DNA of 61,857 nt from NVTR01 sp036479015 (GCA_036479015.1 JAZGFB010000050.1:1-61857); one strand, 5' to 3'; positions 1 to 8,085 are shown, numbered from the stretch's first letter. Notes: generated by a model not told the origin, from the letters alone. Program-made: numbers and translations.

Positions 1-1045
1 TGGGATCAGATGGATTTATTCCCGAAAGATTTTCGCGCCAACGATATAGATTTCTCTTGGATTCAGTCGCTTTTTCTTCCGTCCAATCCATTGGCTTGCG
101 ATAATGCGTACTCAACATCACAAACCGGATGACCTCACCCGGTACCCCCTGCTCCAGCAAATCCCGCACCGTAAAAAAGTTGCCCAATGACTTGGACATC
201 TTCTTACCCTCAACCTGCAACATCTCATTATGCAACCAGTAGCGCGCAAACCCGTGGCCGCTGCACCGCGATTGGGCGATCTCATTCTCATGGTGCGGAA
301 ACGTCAGATCGTTGCCGCCGCCGTGAATGTCAAATTCTGCCCCCAGCAATTCAAACGCCATTGCTGAACATTCAATATGCCAGCCCGGACGACCCCGCCC
401 CCACGGGGAATCCCATCCCGGCAAGTCTTCCGTTGATGGTTTCCACAGCACAAAATCCATAGGGTCTTCTTTGTAGGGTGCAACTTCGACCCTCGCCCCA
501 GCAATCATATCGTCAATGGAACGACCCGACAGTGAGCCATATGCTTCATATTCCCGAACCCGGAAAAGAACATGACCCTCCTTTTCATATGCAAATGGAC
601 GACCATCGGGGCGGTCCTTAATCAACCCCTCAATCATCGCCACCATCTGCGGCACAAATTCCGTCGCCCTCGGTTCTTCATCCGGTCGCCGCGCCCCAAG
701 CGCATCCATATCCGCGTGATACCAGTCAATGGTTTCATCCGAGCGCTTGCGGATCAACGCCTCCAACGACCGCCCGTCCCCAGCCTTGACCCGCGCCAAA
801 GCCGTTGCATTGATCCGGTCATCCACATCGGTGAAATTGCGAACGTATTTAACGTGATCCGCGCCATACACATGCCGCAGCAACCGGTTCAACACATCAA
901 ACACCAGCACCGGGCGCGCATTGCCCAGATGGGCGCGGTCATACACCGTCGGCCCACAGACATACATGCGCACATCTTTGGCGTCCAAAGGCGTGAAAAC
1001 CTCTTTGGCGCGGATTTTGGTATTATACAGGCGTATCTCAGTCAT
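1..1045 (-). CDS. cysS: Cysteinyl-tRNA synthetase, 5' part (runs off the left edge)
   Basis: Charges tRNA-Cys with cysteine in the cytoplasm. Read leftward from ATG at 1045, the frame stays open to the window edge (348 codons; the C-terminal part is outside). It begins MTEIRLYNTKIRAKEVF and carries the class I nucleotide-binding motif in CGPTVYDRAHLGNARP near residue 30, with the zinc-binding Cys of that segment. The zinc-site region WHIECSAMAFELLG and HGGGNDLTFPHHENE follow, and the KMSKS loop reads KKMSKSLGNFFTV. GAGGATC lies just before the ATG as a ribosome binding site. The product is complete as far as it can be seen. Identity is very secure. Confidence 0.97.
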   Translation of the reverse strand, partial: MTEIRLYNTKIRAKEVFTPLDAKDVRMYVCGPTVYDRAHLGNARPVLVFDVLNRLLRHVYGADHVKYVRNFTDVDDRINATALARVKAGDGRSLEALIRKRSDETIDWYHADMDALGARRPDEEPRATEFVPQMVAMIEGLIKDRPDGRPFAYEKEGHVLFRVREYEAYGSLSGRSIDDMIAGARVEVAPYKEDPMDFVLWKPSTEDLPGWDSPWGRGRPGWHIECSAMAFELLGAEFDIHGGGNDLTFPHHENEIAQSRCSGHGFARYWLHNEMLQVEGKKMSKSLGNFFTVRDLLEQGVPGEVIRFVMLSTHYRKPMDWTEEKATESKRNLYRWRENLSGINPSDP

Positions 1046-1241
1046 AGCGTGATCCTCGGGCGGTTGTCCCCGCGGGCTGTAGCAACTTCAACTGAAAGAT
1101 AAAAGTAAACCGGCCCGCAAAATTTTAGCGGATAATACAGCAAATAATGGTCAGGTTCCGGTTCATGGCCATAGCTTAACACGAAACCTGATCCAGGCAA
1201 TGCCATTTCACCTTTTCACAAATATCCATGCCATGGGCACC

Positions 1242-1286
1242 GCACGCCCGCTTGGGCGTGCTTATAATAATGACGCCAAAGGCGTC
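1242..1286 (-). terminator. Tandem hairpins after the VOC gene
   Basis: Two short inverted repeats follow the stop of the leftward VOC-fold gene. The first is GACGCC-TTT-GGCGTC (1272-1286) followed by ATTATTAT. The second is GCACGCCC-AAGC-GGGCGTGC (1242-1261). Neither has a strong uninterrupted U tract, so termination is plausible but not certain. The 248 bp between cysS and the VOC gene otherwise hold only the cysS leader. Confidence 0.45.
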
Positions 1287-1293
1287 TCACTTC

Positions 1294-1683
1294 TTAAACG
1301 TAACTGATCACCTCATACTCAATATTATCACTATCGCGAAAATAAAACCGGCGCCCCGGCTCATAATCATAGTGCTCACCGGGCGTAAATCCTGCTGCAA
1401 GCACGCATTTTTCGGTCGCCTCAAAATCATCCACCACCACCCCCACATGGTTCAAACCGCCCAGTTGGGCGTAACTTGTATGGGCACTGGCAGCGGCTTT
1501 ACCGGTCGGGCCGGTATAGACCGCCAGATACTGATCATCGGTCCCCACATGTATGGTAAAACCACCACTGATCGCCTCGCCCTGCCAGCGTATATGCCAG
1601 CCAAACAGTTTACCCAGCATCGCCGCGGTAATTTTCGGGTCCTTAACCGTGATATTAATATGTTCAATTTTGCCAACAGACAT
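1294..1683 (-). CDS. VOC (glyoxalase/bleomycin-resistance) family protein
   Basis: A 129-residue vicinal-oxygen-chelate protein. Two beta-alpha-beta-beta-beta modules can be read: MSVGKIEHINITVKDP at the start of the first, GLNHVGVVVDDF at the start of the second, and a C-terminal strand ending EYEVISYV. His and Glu in these strands are the usual metal ligands of the family. Start: ATG at 1683 has AAAGGA seven bases upstream; an ATG at 1698 would give five extra residues but no good ribosome site. It is transcribed divergently from soxR, and the intergenic region holds a SoxR box inside a 19-bp promoter spacer, so SoxR probably controls it. Substrate unknown; it could detoxify a redox-cycling compound or a reactive aldehyde. 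Confidence 0.85.
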   Translation of the reverse strand: MSVGKIEHINITVKDPKITAAMLGKLFGWHIRWQGEAISGGFTIHVGTDDQYLAVYTGPTGKAAASAHTSYAQLGGLNHVGVVVDDFEATEKCVLAAGFTPGEHYDYEPGRRFYFRDSDNIEYEVISYV

Positions 1684-1719
1684 TGCCTGTCCTTTCATTG
1701 TTGTTTTCTGATGACATCA

Positions 1720-1750
1720 CTTGTAATTGCTCAAGCTTACTTTAGGTCAA
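1720..1750 (-). promoter_or_regulatory. SoxR box within a 19-bp-spacer promoter for the VOC gene
   Basis: On the minus strand, -35 TTGACC (1745-1750) and -10 TACAAG (1720-1725) are separated by exactly 19 bases, the overlong spacer typical of MerR-family activated promoters. The spacer contains CCTAAAGTAAGCTTGAGC (1729-1746), which matches the enterobacterial SoxR box CCTCAAGTTAACTTGAGG at 14 of 18 positions. The AAGGA ribosome site of soxR overlaps the -35, so binding could also affect soxR itself. Confidence 0.8.
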
Positions 1751-1761
1751 GGACTATTTTT

Positions 1762-2214
1762 ATGTATAAAATAAAGGGCCTTTCCATAGGTCAAATTGCC
1801 GACCGTACAGGGCTGGCAGTTTCGGCCATCCGCTTTTATGAAGAAAAAGGTCTGATCACACCCGAACGCACCCCCAGCGGGCAGCGCCGATATCAACGGG
1901 CTGACATACGACGACTGTCATTTGTCATGATCTCGCAACAACTGGGCTACACACTTGCTGAAATTCAGGAACTGTTTTCCGGGCTCCCGGCCAACCGCAC
2001 CCCAAATAAGGCCGATTGGACCCGCATCGGCCGCGGCTTTCGCGCCAGCATAGACGACCGTATCAGCAGATTAACCAACCTGCGTGACAAATTGGATGGT
2101 TGCATTGGTTGTGGCTGTTTGTCCCTTAGAAATTGCGCGCTTTATAATCCGCAGGACTGCGCCGCAGCCAAAGGCACCGGTGCGCGCTACCTAAAAGGCG
2201 ACAGCGCACTTTAG
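1762..2214 (+). CDS. soxR: Redox-sensing transcriptional activator SoxR
   Basis: A 150-residue MerR-family regulator. The N-terminal winged helix begins MYKIKGLSIGQIADRTGLAV and continues with SAIRFYEEKGLI and GQRRYQRADIRRL. The C-terminal half contains CIGCGCLSLRNC, giving Cys114, Cys117, Cys119 and Cys125 in the C-x2-C-x-C-x5-C spacing that binds the [2Fe-2S] cluster of SoxR. This separates it from other MerR proteins. In the family, oxidation of the cluster by redox-cycling compounds switches on the target promoter. Start at 1762 is chosen because AAGGA lies 8 bases before it; the open frame extends further upstream, but that part lies antisense to the VOC gene. No soxS-like gene is adjacent; the likely target is the divergent VOC gene. 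Confidence 0.95.
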   Translation: MYKIKGLSIGQIADRTGLAVSAIRFYEEKGLITPERTPSGQRRYQRADIRRLSFVMISQQLGYTLAEIQELFSGLPANRTPNKADWTRIGRGFRASIDDRISRLTNLRDKLDGCIGCGCLSLRNCALYNPQDCAAAKGTGARYLKGDSAL

Positions 2215-2230
2215 GGTCAGGTTTCTAAGC

Positions 2231-2265
2231 AAAAAAAGGGGCGCATCGTTCATAACGACACGCCC
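2231..2265 (-). terminator. Rho-independent terminator of the nonapeptide-repeat gene
   Basis: Read leftward: stem GGGCG/CGCCC (2239-2243 with 2261-2265), a small symmetric internal loop, a second stem AACGA/TCGTT closed by three bases, then seven U residues (A run at 2231-2237). It lies 38 bp past the leftward stop at 2303 and 24 bp past the soxR stop, so the stem may serve soxR too, though without a U tract in that direction. Confidence 0.8.
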
Positions 2266-2302
2266 TTAAAGGTTTTCCCGCCGGGGCGGCGGGAGGGGAG
2301 AA

Positions 2303-2884
2303 TTAGTTTTCCAATGTTTCAGCCGGGGCTGTTTCAACAGTCATGACGTCACCTGTGCCAAACAGGTCAGACAGGTGCAGCGCTGCTGTGATGTCGTTCA
2401 GCTCCACGCCAAAGTTACCCAAAGCCGCATCAGCCATTTCGCCATAGGCCAGCGGGTTAAAGCGCTCGGTGTAAAATTCTAACTCTACCAGGTGGCCATA
2501 GGCGCCTGGCTGGGCCCAATAGGCATATGTCTGCGGGTCTAGCAGCACTTCATAGCTGTCAGTGTCCAGCCACTTGGCCCATGTCTCAACATTCATCATG
2601 TTGATATAGGTTTCTGGCGTCATCATCTGTGCCCAGGATGCCGGGTCAGACATCGCCGTATGAACAAAGGAATGTTTGTCTGGGTCAGGAAAGCTCATCC
2701 AGAAATCCGGGTCGGCGAAATTAATAACAATAGTGTCGCCAGCTTCAGCAGTAGAGCCATCCCACCAGGTAGAGCGGTCAAAAGGGTTGCCAATACGAAC
2801 GCCGCCAATTTCAAAGGCATTTGCCGCAGTTGCACCCAATGCAAGTGTTGCGACAAGTGCGGTTGTTGTGAATATGTTTTTCAT
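2303..2884 (-). CDS. Secreted protein with eight exact-period nonapeptide repeats, function unknown
   Basis: 193 residues. The start at 2884 has AGGGA upstream; a longer frame to 2923 lacks this. MKNIFTTTALVATLALGATA is a classical Sec signal with probable cleavage after ANA (residue 23). Residues 81-152 form eight consecutive 9-residue units with an aromatic residue at position 4 of each: W84, Y93, W102, Y111, Y120, Y129, Y138, Y147. Typical units are PASWAQMMT, PETYINMMN, VETWAKWLD and PQTYAYWAQ, that is P-x-[ST]-[WY]-x-x-[MWL]-[ML]-[TND]. Upstream segments NPFDRSTWWDG and ADPDFWMSF look related but off-register. The C-terminal 40 residues are not repeated. I do not recognise the family. 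It probably acts in the periplasm or outside the cell. Single-gene unit with its own terminator. Confidence 0.85.
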   Translation of the reverse strand: MKNIFTTTALVATLALGATAANAFEIGGVRIGNPFDRSTWWDGSTAEAGDTIVINFADPDFWMSFPDPDKHSFVHTAMSDPASWAQMMTPETYINMMNVETWAKWLDTDSYEVLLDPQTYAYWAQPGAYGHLVELEFYTERFNPLAYGEMADAALGNFGVELNDITAALHLSDLFGTGDVMTVETAPAETLEN

Positions 2885-3163
2885 GTTGTTTCCCTTTTGG
2901 CCAAAATCTGTCTGCACCTTCACCTCTGATTCGAGGTTCTTACCCTTCTTATATCATCATATTCATATTTTAGCATGTTATTTTGATGCGACAGAATAAC
3001 CAGTAATAATAAGAGGTCCGGAAACTTAATTTACCTAATTAATTGAGGTAGTTAGGAATATATTTCAAATCATACACGATGACTTGCATTGAATGTGATT
3101 ACAGGTTCCTGCAATTCTGGCCACGGCCAATTGGGGCTGAATCAATAATAAAGGGATAGTAAA

Positions 3164-3322
3164 ATGACACTGATCAAATCACTGATCGCCATTGCCGGTC
3201 TGGTCGTTCTTAGCGCCTGCGAAATGCCACACGCCGATGCAAACACCCATGGCGACGCCGACGCTATGATGAATGACGGCGAGGTCATGATGGGCGACGA
3301 CACCATGATGAGCGACGGCTGA
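3164..3322 (+). CDS. Methionine-rich mini-lipoprotein
   Basis: A 52-residue frame with AAGGGA 7 bases before the ATG. MTLIKSLIAIAGLVVLSAC is a lipoprotein signal with lipobox LSAC, so Cys19 would be lipidated and the mature peptide has about 34 residues. The mature part is acidic and carries three spaced Met-Met pairs (AMMND, VMMGD, TMMSD) plus His23 and His29 and many Asp. A Met/His/Asp peptide of this kind could bind a soft metal such as copper, but that is inference. It is followed by a good terminator hairpin, so it is a single-gene unit. No homologue recognised. Confidence 0.7.
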   Translation: MTLIKSLIAIAGLVVLSACEMPHADANTHGDADAMMNDGEVMMGDDTMMSDG

Positions 3323-3349
3323 TCCGAATAACCAAAACGACAACAACCT

Positions 3350-3388
3350 GCCGGCACGGGTGTTTTCTCGTGTCGGCATTTCCATTTT
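3350..3388 (+). terminator. Terminator of the mini-lipoprotein gene
   Basis: GCCGGCACG (3350-3358) pairs with CGTGTCGGC (3369-3377) with one G-U pair, followed by ATTTCCATTTT. The rest of the 350-bp stretch up to 3673 has no credible gene; it contains a small palindrome GCACTG-AAA-CAGTGC at 3488-3502. Confidence 0.7.
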
Positions 3389-3673
3389 ACCAAAACAAAA
3401 TTACCAGACCAAACCAGACCATGACAGCCATGGCCCTGGCACAACCCCCTATGGCCAACTGGCTTTACCCAGGCTTTCGCCAAACGTGCACTGAAACAGT
3501 GCTCCCGTATGGAAGATAAAATATCAGTGCCCTTTTAATGGCGGCGTAACATCTATGAGCAGGTATAAGGGCTATGCGACTGCTATTTTAGTGCGGTGGC
3601 CATGACCGTAAACTCTGATGCCTTCAGGGAGGCGATTGTTTGCGTGTTGATATTTGCAAAAGGATACCACCCC

Positions 3674-4486
3674 ATGACTACCGATATTGGCGCCCGTTTT
3701 CGCGCCCTGCACCGCCCCGGAAACCCGTTTATTCTGGCCAATGCCTGGGACATCGGCAGTGCCAAAATGCTGGCCGCACTGGGGGCGCAAGCACTCGGCA
3801 CGTCTTCCGCCGCCCATGCGTTTACCCTTGGTCGCACCGACGGGCAGATATCACGCGATCAGGCCTTGTCCCACGCATCCGATCTGGCTGCAGCCGTCAA
3901 TCTGCCCATATCGGGTGACTTTGAAAATGGCTTTGGTGACGCCCCTGATACGGTGGCTGAAACCGTGCGCCTGTCCGCCCAGGCTGGCTTGGCCGGTATA
4001 TCTATAGAGGACATAGCCCTAACCGGCCAAACCACCTACCCGTTTGATCTGGCAGTGGAACGCATTCGCGCCGCCGCATCAGCCGCCCGCGCTTTGCCCG
4101 GTGATTTCGTGCTTGTGGCCCGCGCCGATGGCATCATGACCGGTGCCTACGATATCGACGAGGCCCTGAAACGCTTGGCCGCCTTTGATGCCGCCGGGGC
4201 CGATTGCCTGTATACGCCACTGCCCAATACCACCGATGATCTGGCCCGCATCTGCCAATCCACCAGCAAACCTGTAAATGCATTGGCGGCGGGCCCGACC
4301 TACACTGCCCTTACCCGGGCTGATTACGCCCGCCTTGGCGTGGCGCGTATCTCACTTGGTGCGGCCTTGGCACGCGCAACCCATATGCTCATTCACGACG
4401 CTGCCAAAGATATGTTTGATCAGGGCAGCTTTTCTCGCCTGTCCCCCGGCATTGCAGGCGCAGATATTGACGCCATGATGAATTAA
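3674..4486 (+). CDS. Isocitrate lyase/PEP mutase superfamily protein
   Basis: 270 residues from ATG 3674 (MTTDIGARFRALHRPGNPF), preceded by AAAAGGA; a frame upstream to 3596 is open but lacks a ribosome site. The protein is a single alpha/beta barrel of the PEP_mutase type. NPFILANAWDIGSAKML opens the barrel, ISGDFENGFGD carries the metal-binding acidic residues, GLAGISIED follows, and VARADGI is the strand with the conserved Arg and Asp. The KKCGH catalytic loop of true isocitrate lyase is absent. Family members cleave or rearrange C-C and C-P bonds of 2-carboxylates (oxaloacetate, 2-methylisocitrate, phosphonopyruvate); the substrate here cannot be read from sequence. It precedes an MttB-type gene by 222 bp, but co-function is not established. 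Confidence 0.85.
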   Translation: MTTDIGARFRALHRPGNPFILANAWDIGSAKMLAALGAQALGTSSAAHAFTLGRTDGQISRDQALSHASDLAAAVNLPISGDFENGFGDAPDTVAETVRLSAQAGLAGISIEDIALTGQTTYPFDLAVERIRAAASAARALPGDFVLVARADGIMTGAYDIDEALKRLAAFDAAGADCLYTPLPNTTDDLARICQSTSKPVNALAAGPTYTALTRADYARLGVARISLGAALARATHMLIHDAAKDMFDQGSFSRLSPGIAGADIDAMMN

Positions 4487-4708
4487 TTCCGCCCCGGATC
4501 GTTCAAAAACGACACCATGACGCAAACAGGCTTGACCAAGTTTTGGTTTTGCCCGCAGCCTGTATTCAGGAGGCGTTGCAAATGGACCAACTTAACTGGC
4601 TGATTTCATTGAATGTTCGCACAATAGGTGCAGAACGCGGTGCCGCTGCCCGTGGGGCCCCAAATACCTGATGAGCCATGTTTCTTTATGCTTATCAGGA
4701 ATACCAAA

Positions 4709-6247
4709 ATGACAAATGCATCAACCCGCCGATCCGGGGGCCGCGCCGCGCGCCGCGCCCTTCGCGCCGCCCCCCTTGCCCAAGACCTGCGCCCAGTAAA
4801 ACCGGGCATGTCCGGTGGCAGATACAAACCACTTAATGAGCTTGAAATCGGGCAGATACACAGTGCCGCCCTTGATGCGCTTGAGGAAATCGGCCTTGCT
4901 GACGCACCGCAATCGGGCGTTGACTATATGGTCAAAGCCGGGGCTGTTCTAGGTGATGATGGCCGATTACGCTTTCCCCGCGCCATGGTGGAAGACGCTG
5001 TTGCCCGTGCGCCAAAGCAACTGACATTGCATGGCCGTGATCCGCGCCATGACATGGACCTGTCAGGCACCCGCACCTATTTTGGAACAGCCGGGGCGGC
5101 TGTGCATATGGTGGATGTGGCCGGACGGATTTACCGCGACAGCACATTGCAAGACCTGCATGATGCCGCGCGCATTGCTGATACCCTTGATAACATTCAC
5201 TTTGTTCAGCGCCCCTTGGTGGCCCGCGATATTCTCGACAATTTCGAAATGGACCTTAACACCATTTACGCCACCTGCTCTGGTACCAGCAAACATGTGG
5301 GCACGTCGTTTTCCGAGCCCGGCTTTGTCACCGGTGCCGCTGAACTGCTTTACACCATCGCCGGTGGCGAACAGGAATTTCGCGCCCGCCCGTTTGTGTC
5401 GGCGTCCAATTGTTTTGTGGTTCCGCCGATGAAATTTGCCACCGAAAGCTGCGAAGCTATGGAAACCACCATATTGGCGGGAATTCCGGTGTTGTTGCTT
5501 TCGGCAGGCCAAGCCGGGGCCACATCACCCGCCCCCATTGCCGGGGCAATCGTGCAGTCGGTGGCTGAATGCCTGGCCGGGTTGATCTATGCCCATGCCG
5601 TCAAACCCGGCGCACCGGTGATATTTGGCACCTGGCCCTTTGTGTCAGACCTGCGCACCGGGGCCATGTCGGGCGGATCTGCCGAACAGGCGCTGCTGAC
5701 GGCGGCCTGCGCCCAGATGCACCAGTTTTATGGGCTGCCTGGTGGCGCGCCCGCCGGCATGGCTGACAGTAAAATGCCCGATATGCAGGCCGGTTGGGAA
5801 CAGGCCACATCGGCCGTGATGGCCGGTATGGCGGGGCTAAACCTGGTATACGAATCTGCCGGTATGCATGCCTCACTTTTGGGATTTTGCCATGAAAGCT
5901 TGATTTTGGGCGATGATCTGATCGGCGGCGCACTGCGCTGTGTGCGCGGCATTGAAGTCACCCCAGACACCATCGGATTGGACACAATGCGCGCGGTTTG
6001 CCTGGGTGGTCCGGGGCATTACCTGGGGCAGGACCAAACCCTGTCCCTGATGCAAACCGAATATATATATCCCGCCCTTGGTGACCGCACCTCGCCCAAA
6101 GAATGGGAAGAAGTCGGTCGCCCTGACCTGTTGCTCAATGCGACTGCAAAGAAAGAAGAAATACTTGCCACTCGATCGGCCGCCCGGTTTGACCCGAAAC
6201 TTGACGCTGAAATACGCGCCAAATTTAACATCCACCTGCCCGCCTAA
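4709..6247 (+). CDS. MttB-family (trimethylamine methyltransferase-like) protein, non-pyrrolysine
   Basis: 512 residues from ATG 4709 (MTNASTRRSGGRAARRALR), with TCAGGA upstream. It belongs to the MttB superfamily (COG5598): RYKPLNELEIGQIHSAALDALEEIGL is the typical N-terminal helix pair, followed by the TIM-barrel core with FVSASNCFVVPPMKF and GHYLGQDQTL. Archaeal MttB has an in-frame UAG for pyrrolysine; this gene has no internal UAG, so it belongs to the large group that demethylates other quaternary amines such as glycine betaine or a similar osmolyte, passing the methyl group to a corrinoid protein. No corrinoid-protein gene is nearby. The N-terminus has an unusually Arg/Ala-rich stretch. 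Its stop overlaps that of the convergent ABC-F gene by 4 bases. Confidence 0.88.
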   Translation: MTNASTRRSGGRAARRALRAAPLAQDLRPVKPGMSGGRYKPLNELEIGQIHSAALDALEEIGLADAPQSGVDYMVKAGAVLGDDGRLRFPRAMVEDAVARAPKQLTLHGRDPRHDMDLSGTRTYFGTAGAAVHMVDVAGRIYRDSTLQDLHDAARIADTLDNIHFVQRPLVARDILDNFEMDLNTIYATCSGTSKHVGTSFSEPGFVTGAAELLYTIAGGEQEFRARPFVSASNCFVVPPMKFATESCEAMETTILAGIPVLLLSAGQAGATSPAPIAGAIVQSVAECLAGLIYAHAVKPGAPVIFGTWPFVSDLRTGAMSGGSAEQALLTAACAQMHQFYGLPGGAPAGMADSKMPDMQAGWEQATSAVMAGMAGLNLVYESAGMHASLLGFCHESLILGDDLIGGALRCVRGIEVTPDTIGLDTMRAVCLGGPGHYLGQDQTLSLMQTEYIYPALGDRTSPKEWEEVGRPDLLLNATAKKEEILATRSAARFDPKLDAEIRAKFNIHLPA

Positions 6248-8049
6248 CCTGTGGCGCGCTCTTCCAGGCCCAGCCATTCTGCTTCGGCCTGATCAAGGGC
6301 GGCTTGGCGCGATATCAAAGCGTCAGTTGCCTTTTGAAACTTAGCCAGATCGCGGGTGAACAGCTCGGGATCTGACATCAGGTCAGTCAATTTGACAATT
6401 TCCACCTCAAGGCGCGCCATCTCGCCAGGCAATTCCTGCAAGCGGTGTTTTTCAGTGAAAGACAGGCCAGAAGCTGCTGATTGTATAGCTTTTTCTGCCT
6501 TTCCTTTACGTTGTTTTGGAGCCACTTCAACAGTGTTATCTGCTTGCCTCTGCGCCTGATAATCGCTCCAGCCACCGGCATAGATCACGGCTTGGCCGTC
6601 GCCCTCCATGGCGATGGTGCTGGTGGCCACCCGGTCAATGAAATCACGATCATGGCTGACCAACAGCACGGTGCCCTCATAGTCTGCCAGCAATTCCTGC
6701 AACAGATCCAGCGTTTCAATATCCAGATCATTGGTCGGCTCATCCAACACCAGCAGATTGCTTTGGCGTGCCATAAGACGCGCCAGTAACAGGCGGGATT
6801 TTTCGCCGCCCGACAGGCTACGCACCGGTGCACGTGCCTGGTCGTCGGAAAACAGAAAATCCTTTAGATACCCCACAACATGACGCGGCATGCCCCGCAC
6901 CATGATCTGATCCGCCTTACCTGAAACGGCCATTTCAGGATCACCTGTCAGGTTTTCCCACAGGGATTTGTCTGGCATCAACCCGGTGCGGTTTTGATCA
7001 AACGTTACCATCTCAACCGTGCTGCCCAGCCGAACCTGCCCGGTATCCGGCGTTTCCTGCCCGATCAGCATTTTCAGCAGCGTGGTTTTACCCACACCAT
7101 TTGGCCCCACAAGTGCAATACGCTCGCCACGCGCCATGCGTAATGAAAAGCCCTGCAACACCACCTGTTCGCCAAAACTCTTTGAAATATCAACGGCTTC
7201 TATCACCAATTTGCCAGATTTTTGCCCCGCTTCAAAGGCCATACCAGCCGTGCCCTGCCGCCGGATCATCCCGGCGCGTTCAGCGCGTAAATCCCCCAGT
7301 GCGCGCACCCGCCCCTGATTGCGCTTACGCCGCGCCGATATGCCTTCAACCGCCCACCTGGCTTCAGATTTTATCTTACGATCCAGCTTATGGCGGTTCA
7401 GGTCTTCTTCGGCCCATACCGTGTCACGCCAGGCTTCAAAGGCGTCAAACCCCTTTTCTTGGCGCCGAACCTGCCCGCGATCGATCCATAACGTGCCCCT
7501 CGTCAGGCTGCGCAAAAACGCCCTGTCATGGCTGATCAGAACATAGGCCGAGCGCGTGGAGCGCAGCTGTTGTTCAAGCCAGCCAATGGCCGCAATATCC
7601 AAATGGTTGGTCGGCTCATCCAGCAACATCAATGCAGGCTCTGACGCCAACAACCCAGCCAGCGCCGCCCGGCGTCTTTCCCCACCTGATGCCGTGGCCA
7701 CAGCCATGTCAGGGTCAAACTTCAACCCTTCGGCCACCCGCTCAACCCGGTACATCTCAGACGGATCAAGCCCGCGTGACGCAAATTCGCCTAGCGTTGA
7801 AAACCCTGACATTTCAGGATCTTGCTCCATATAGCCAATGTCAATTCCGGCCCCCGCCACGACAGATCCGCGATCCGCCTCAACCAAGCCGGCCATGACC
7901 TTCATCAATGTCGACTTGCCAGAGCCATTGCGCCCCACCAGCGCCAACCGATCCCCCGGCTGCACAACCACATCCAACCGGTTAAAGACCGGGTCACCGC
8001 CAAATGTCAGCGATATATCAGAGACTTGTAATAACGGGGCTCGTGCCAT
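6244..8049 (-). CDS. ABC-F family ATP-binding protein (Uup-like)
   Basis: 601 residues with two ABC ATPase cassettes and no membrane segment. First cassette: Walker A GRNGSGKST, signature ASGGE, Walker B LMLLDEPTNHLD. Second cassette: GPNGVGKTT, LSGGEKSRLLLARLMA, LLVLDEPTNDLD. The linker between them is basic and Arg-rich (RRKRNQGRVRALGDLRAERAG), and the C-terminus (about residues 520-600) is a predicted coiled coil, as in Uup. ABC-F proteins act on the ribosome or on DNA structures rather than in transport. The 3' end overlaps the convergent MttB gene by 4 bases. Upstream (8086-8121) lies a GC-rich/TATTT/GAAGAAG extragenic element. Confidence 0.93.
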   Translation of the reverse strand: MARAPLLQVSDISLTFGGDPVFNRLDVVVQPGDRLALVGRNGSGKSTLMKVMAGLVEADRGSVVAGAGIDIGYMEQDPEMSGFSTLGEFASRGLDPSEMYRVERVAEGLKFDPDMAVATASGGERRRAALAGLLASEPALMLLDEPTNHLDIAAIGWLEQQLRSTRSAYVLISHDRAFLRSLTRGTLWIDRGQVRRQEKGFDAFEAWRDTVWAEEDLNRHKLDRKIKSEARWAVEGISARRKRNQGRVRALGDLRAERAGMIRRQGTAGMAFEAGQKSGKLVIEAVDISKSFGEQVVLQGFSLRMARGERIALVGPNGVGKTTLLKMLIGQETPDTGQVRLGSTVEMVTFDQNRTGLMPDKSLWENLTGDPEMAVSGKADQIMVRGMPRHVVGYLKDFLFSDDQARAPVRSLSGGEKSRLLLARLMARQSNLLVLDEPTNDLDIETLDLLQELLADYEGTVLLVSHDRDFIDRVATSTIAMEGDGQAVIYAGGWSDYQAQRQADNTVEVAPKQRKGKAEKAIQSAASGLSFTEKHRLQELPGEMARLEVEIVKLTDLMSDPELFTRDLAKFQKATDALISRQAALDQAEAEWLGLEERATG

Positions 8050-8085
8050 GACCAGCAGCTACAAGCCCTACCAAGGCAGGTCAAC

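Noticed and set aside
572..1102. 176-residue rightward open frame
   Set aside because: It is antisense to cysS, whose class I synthetase motifs are clear in the other strand.
1228..1761. N-terminal extension of soxR
   Set aside because: It lies antisense to the VOC gene and ahead of the SoxR promoter; ATG 1762 has the ribosome site and the MerR start.
2278..2294. CCCGCC-GGGGC-GGCGGG hairpin as a terminator
   Set aside because: It has no U tract in either direction; the stem at 2239-2265 with seven U is the better candidate.
3028..3044. CtrA site TTAA-N7-TTAA
   Set aside because: The two TTAA motifs are separated by nine bases, not seven.
3421..3519. 32-codon frame starting MTAMALAQPPM
   Set aside because: No ribosome site, no recognisable composition and no neighbour logic; chance opening is likely.
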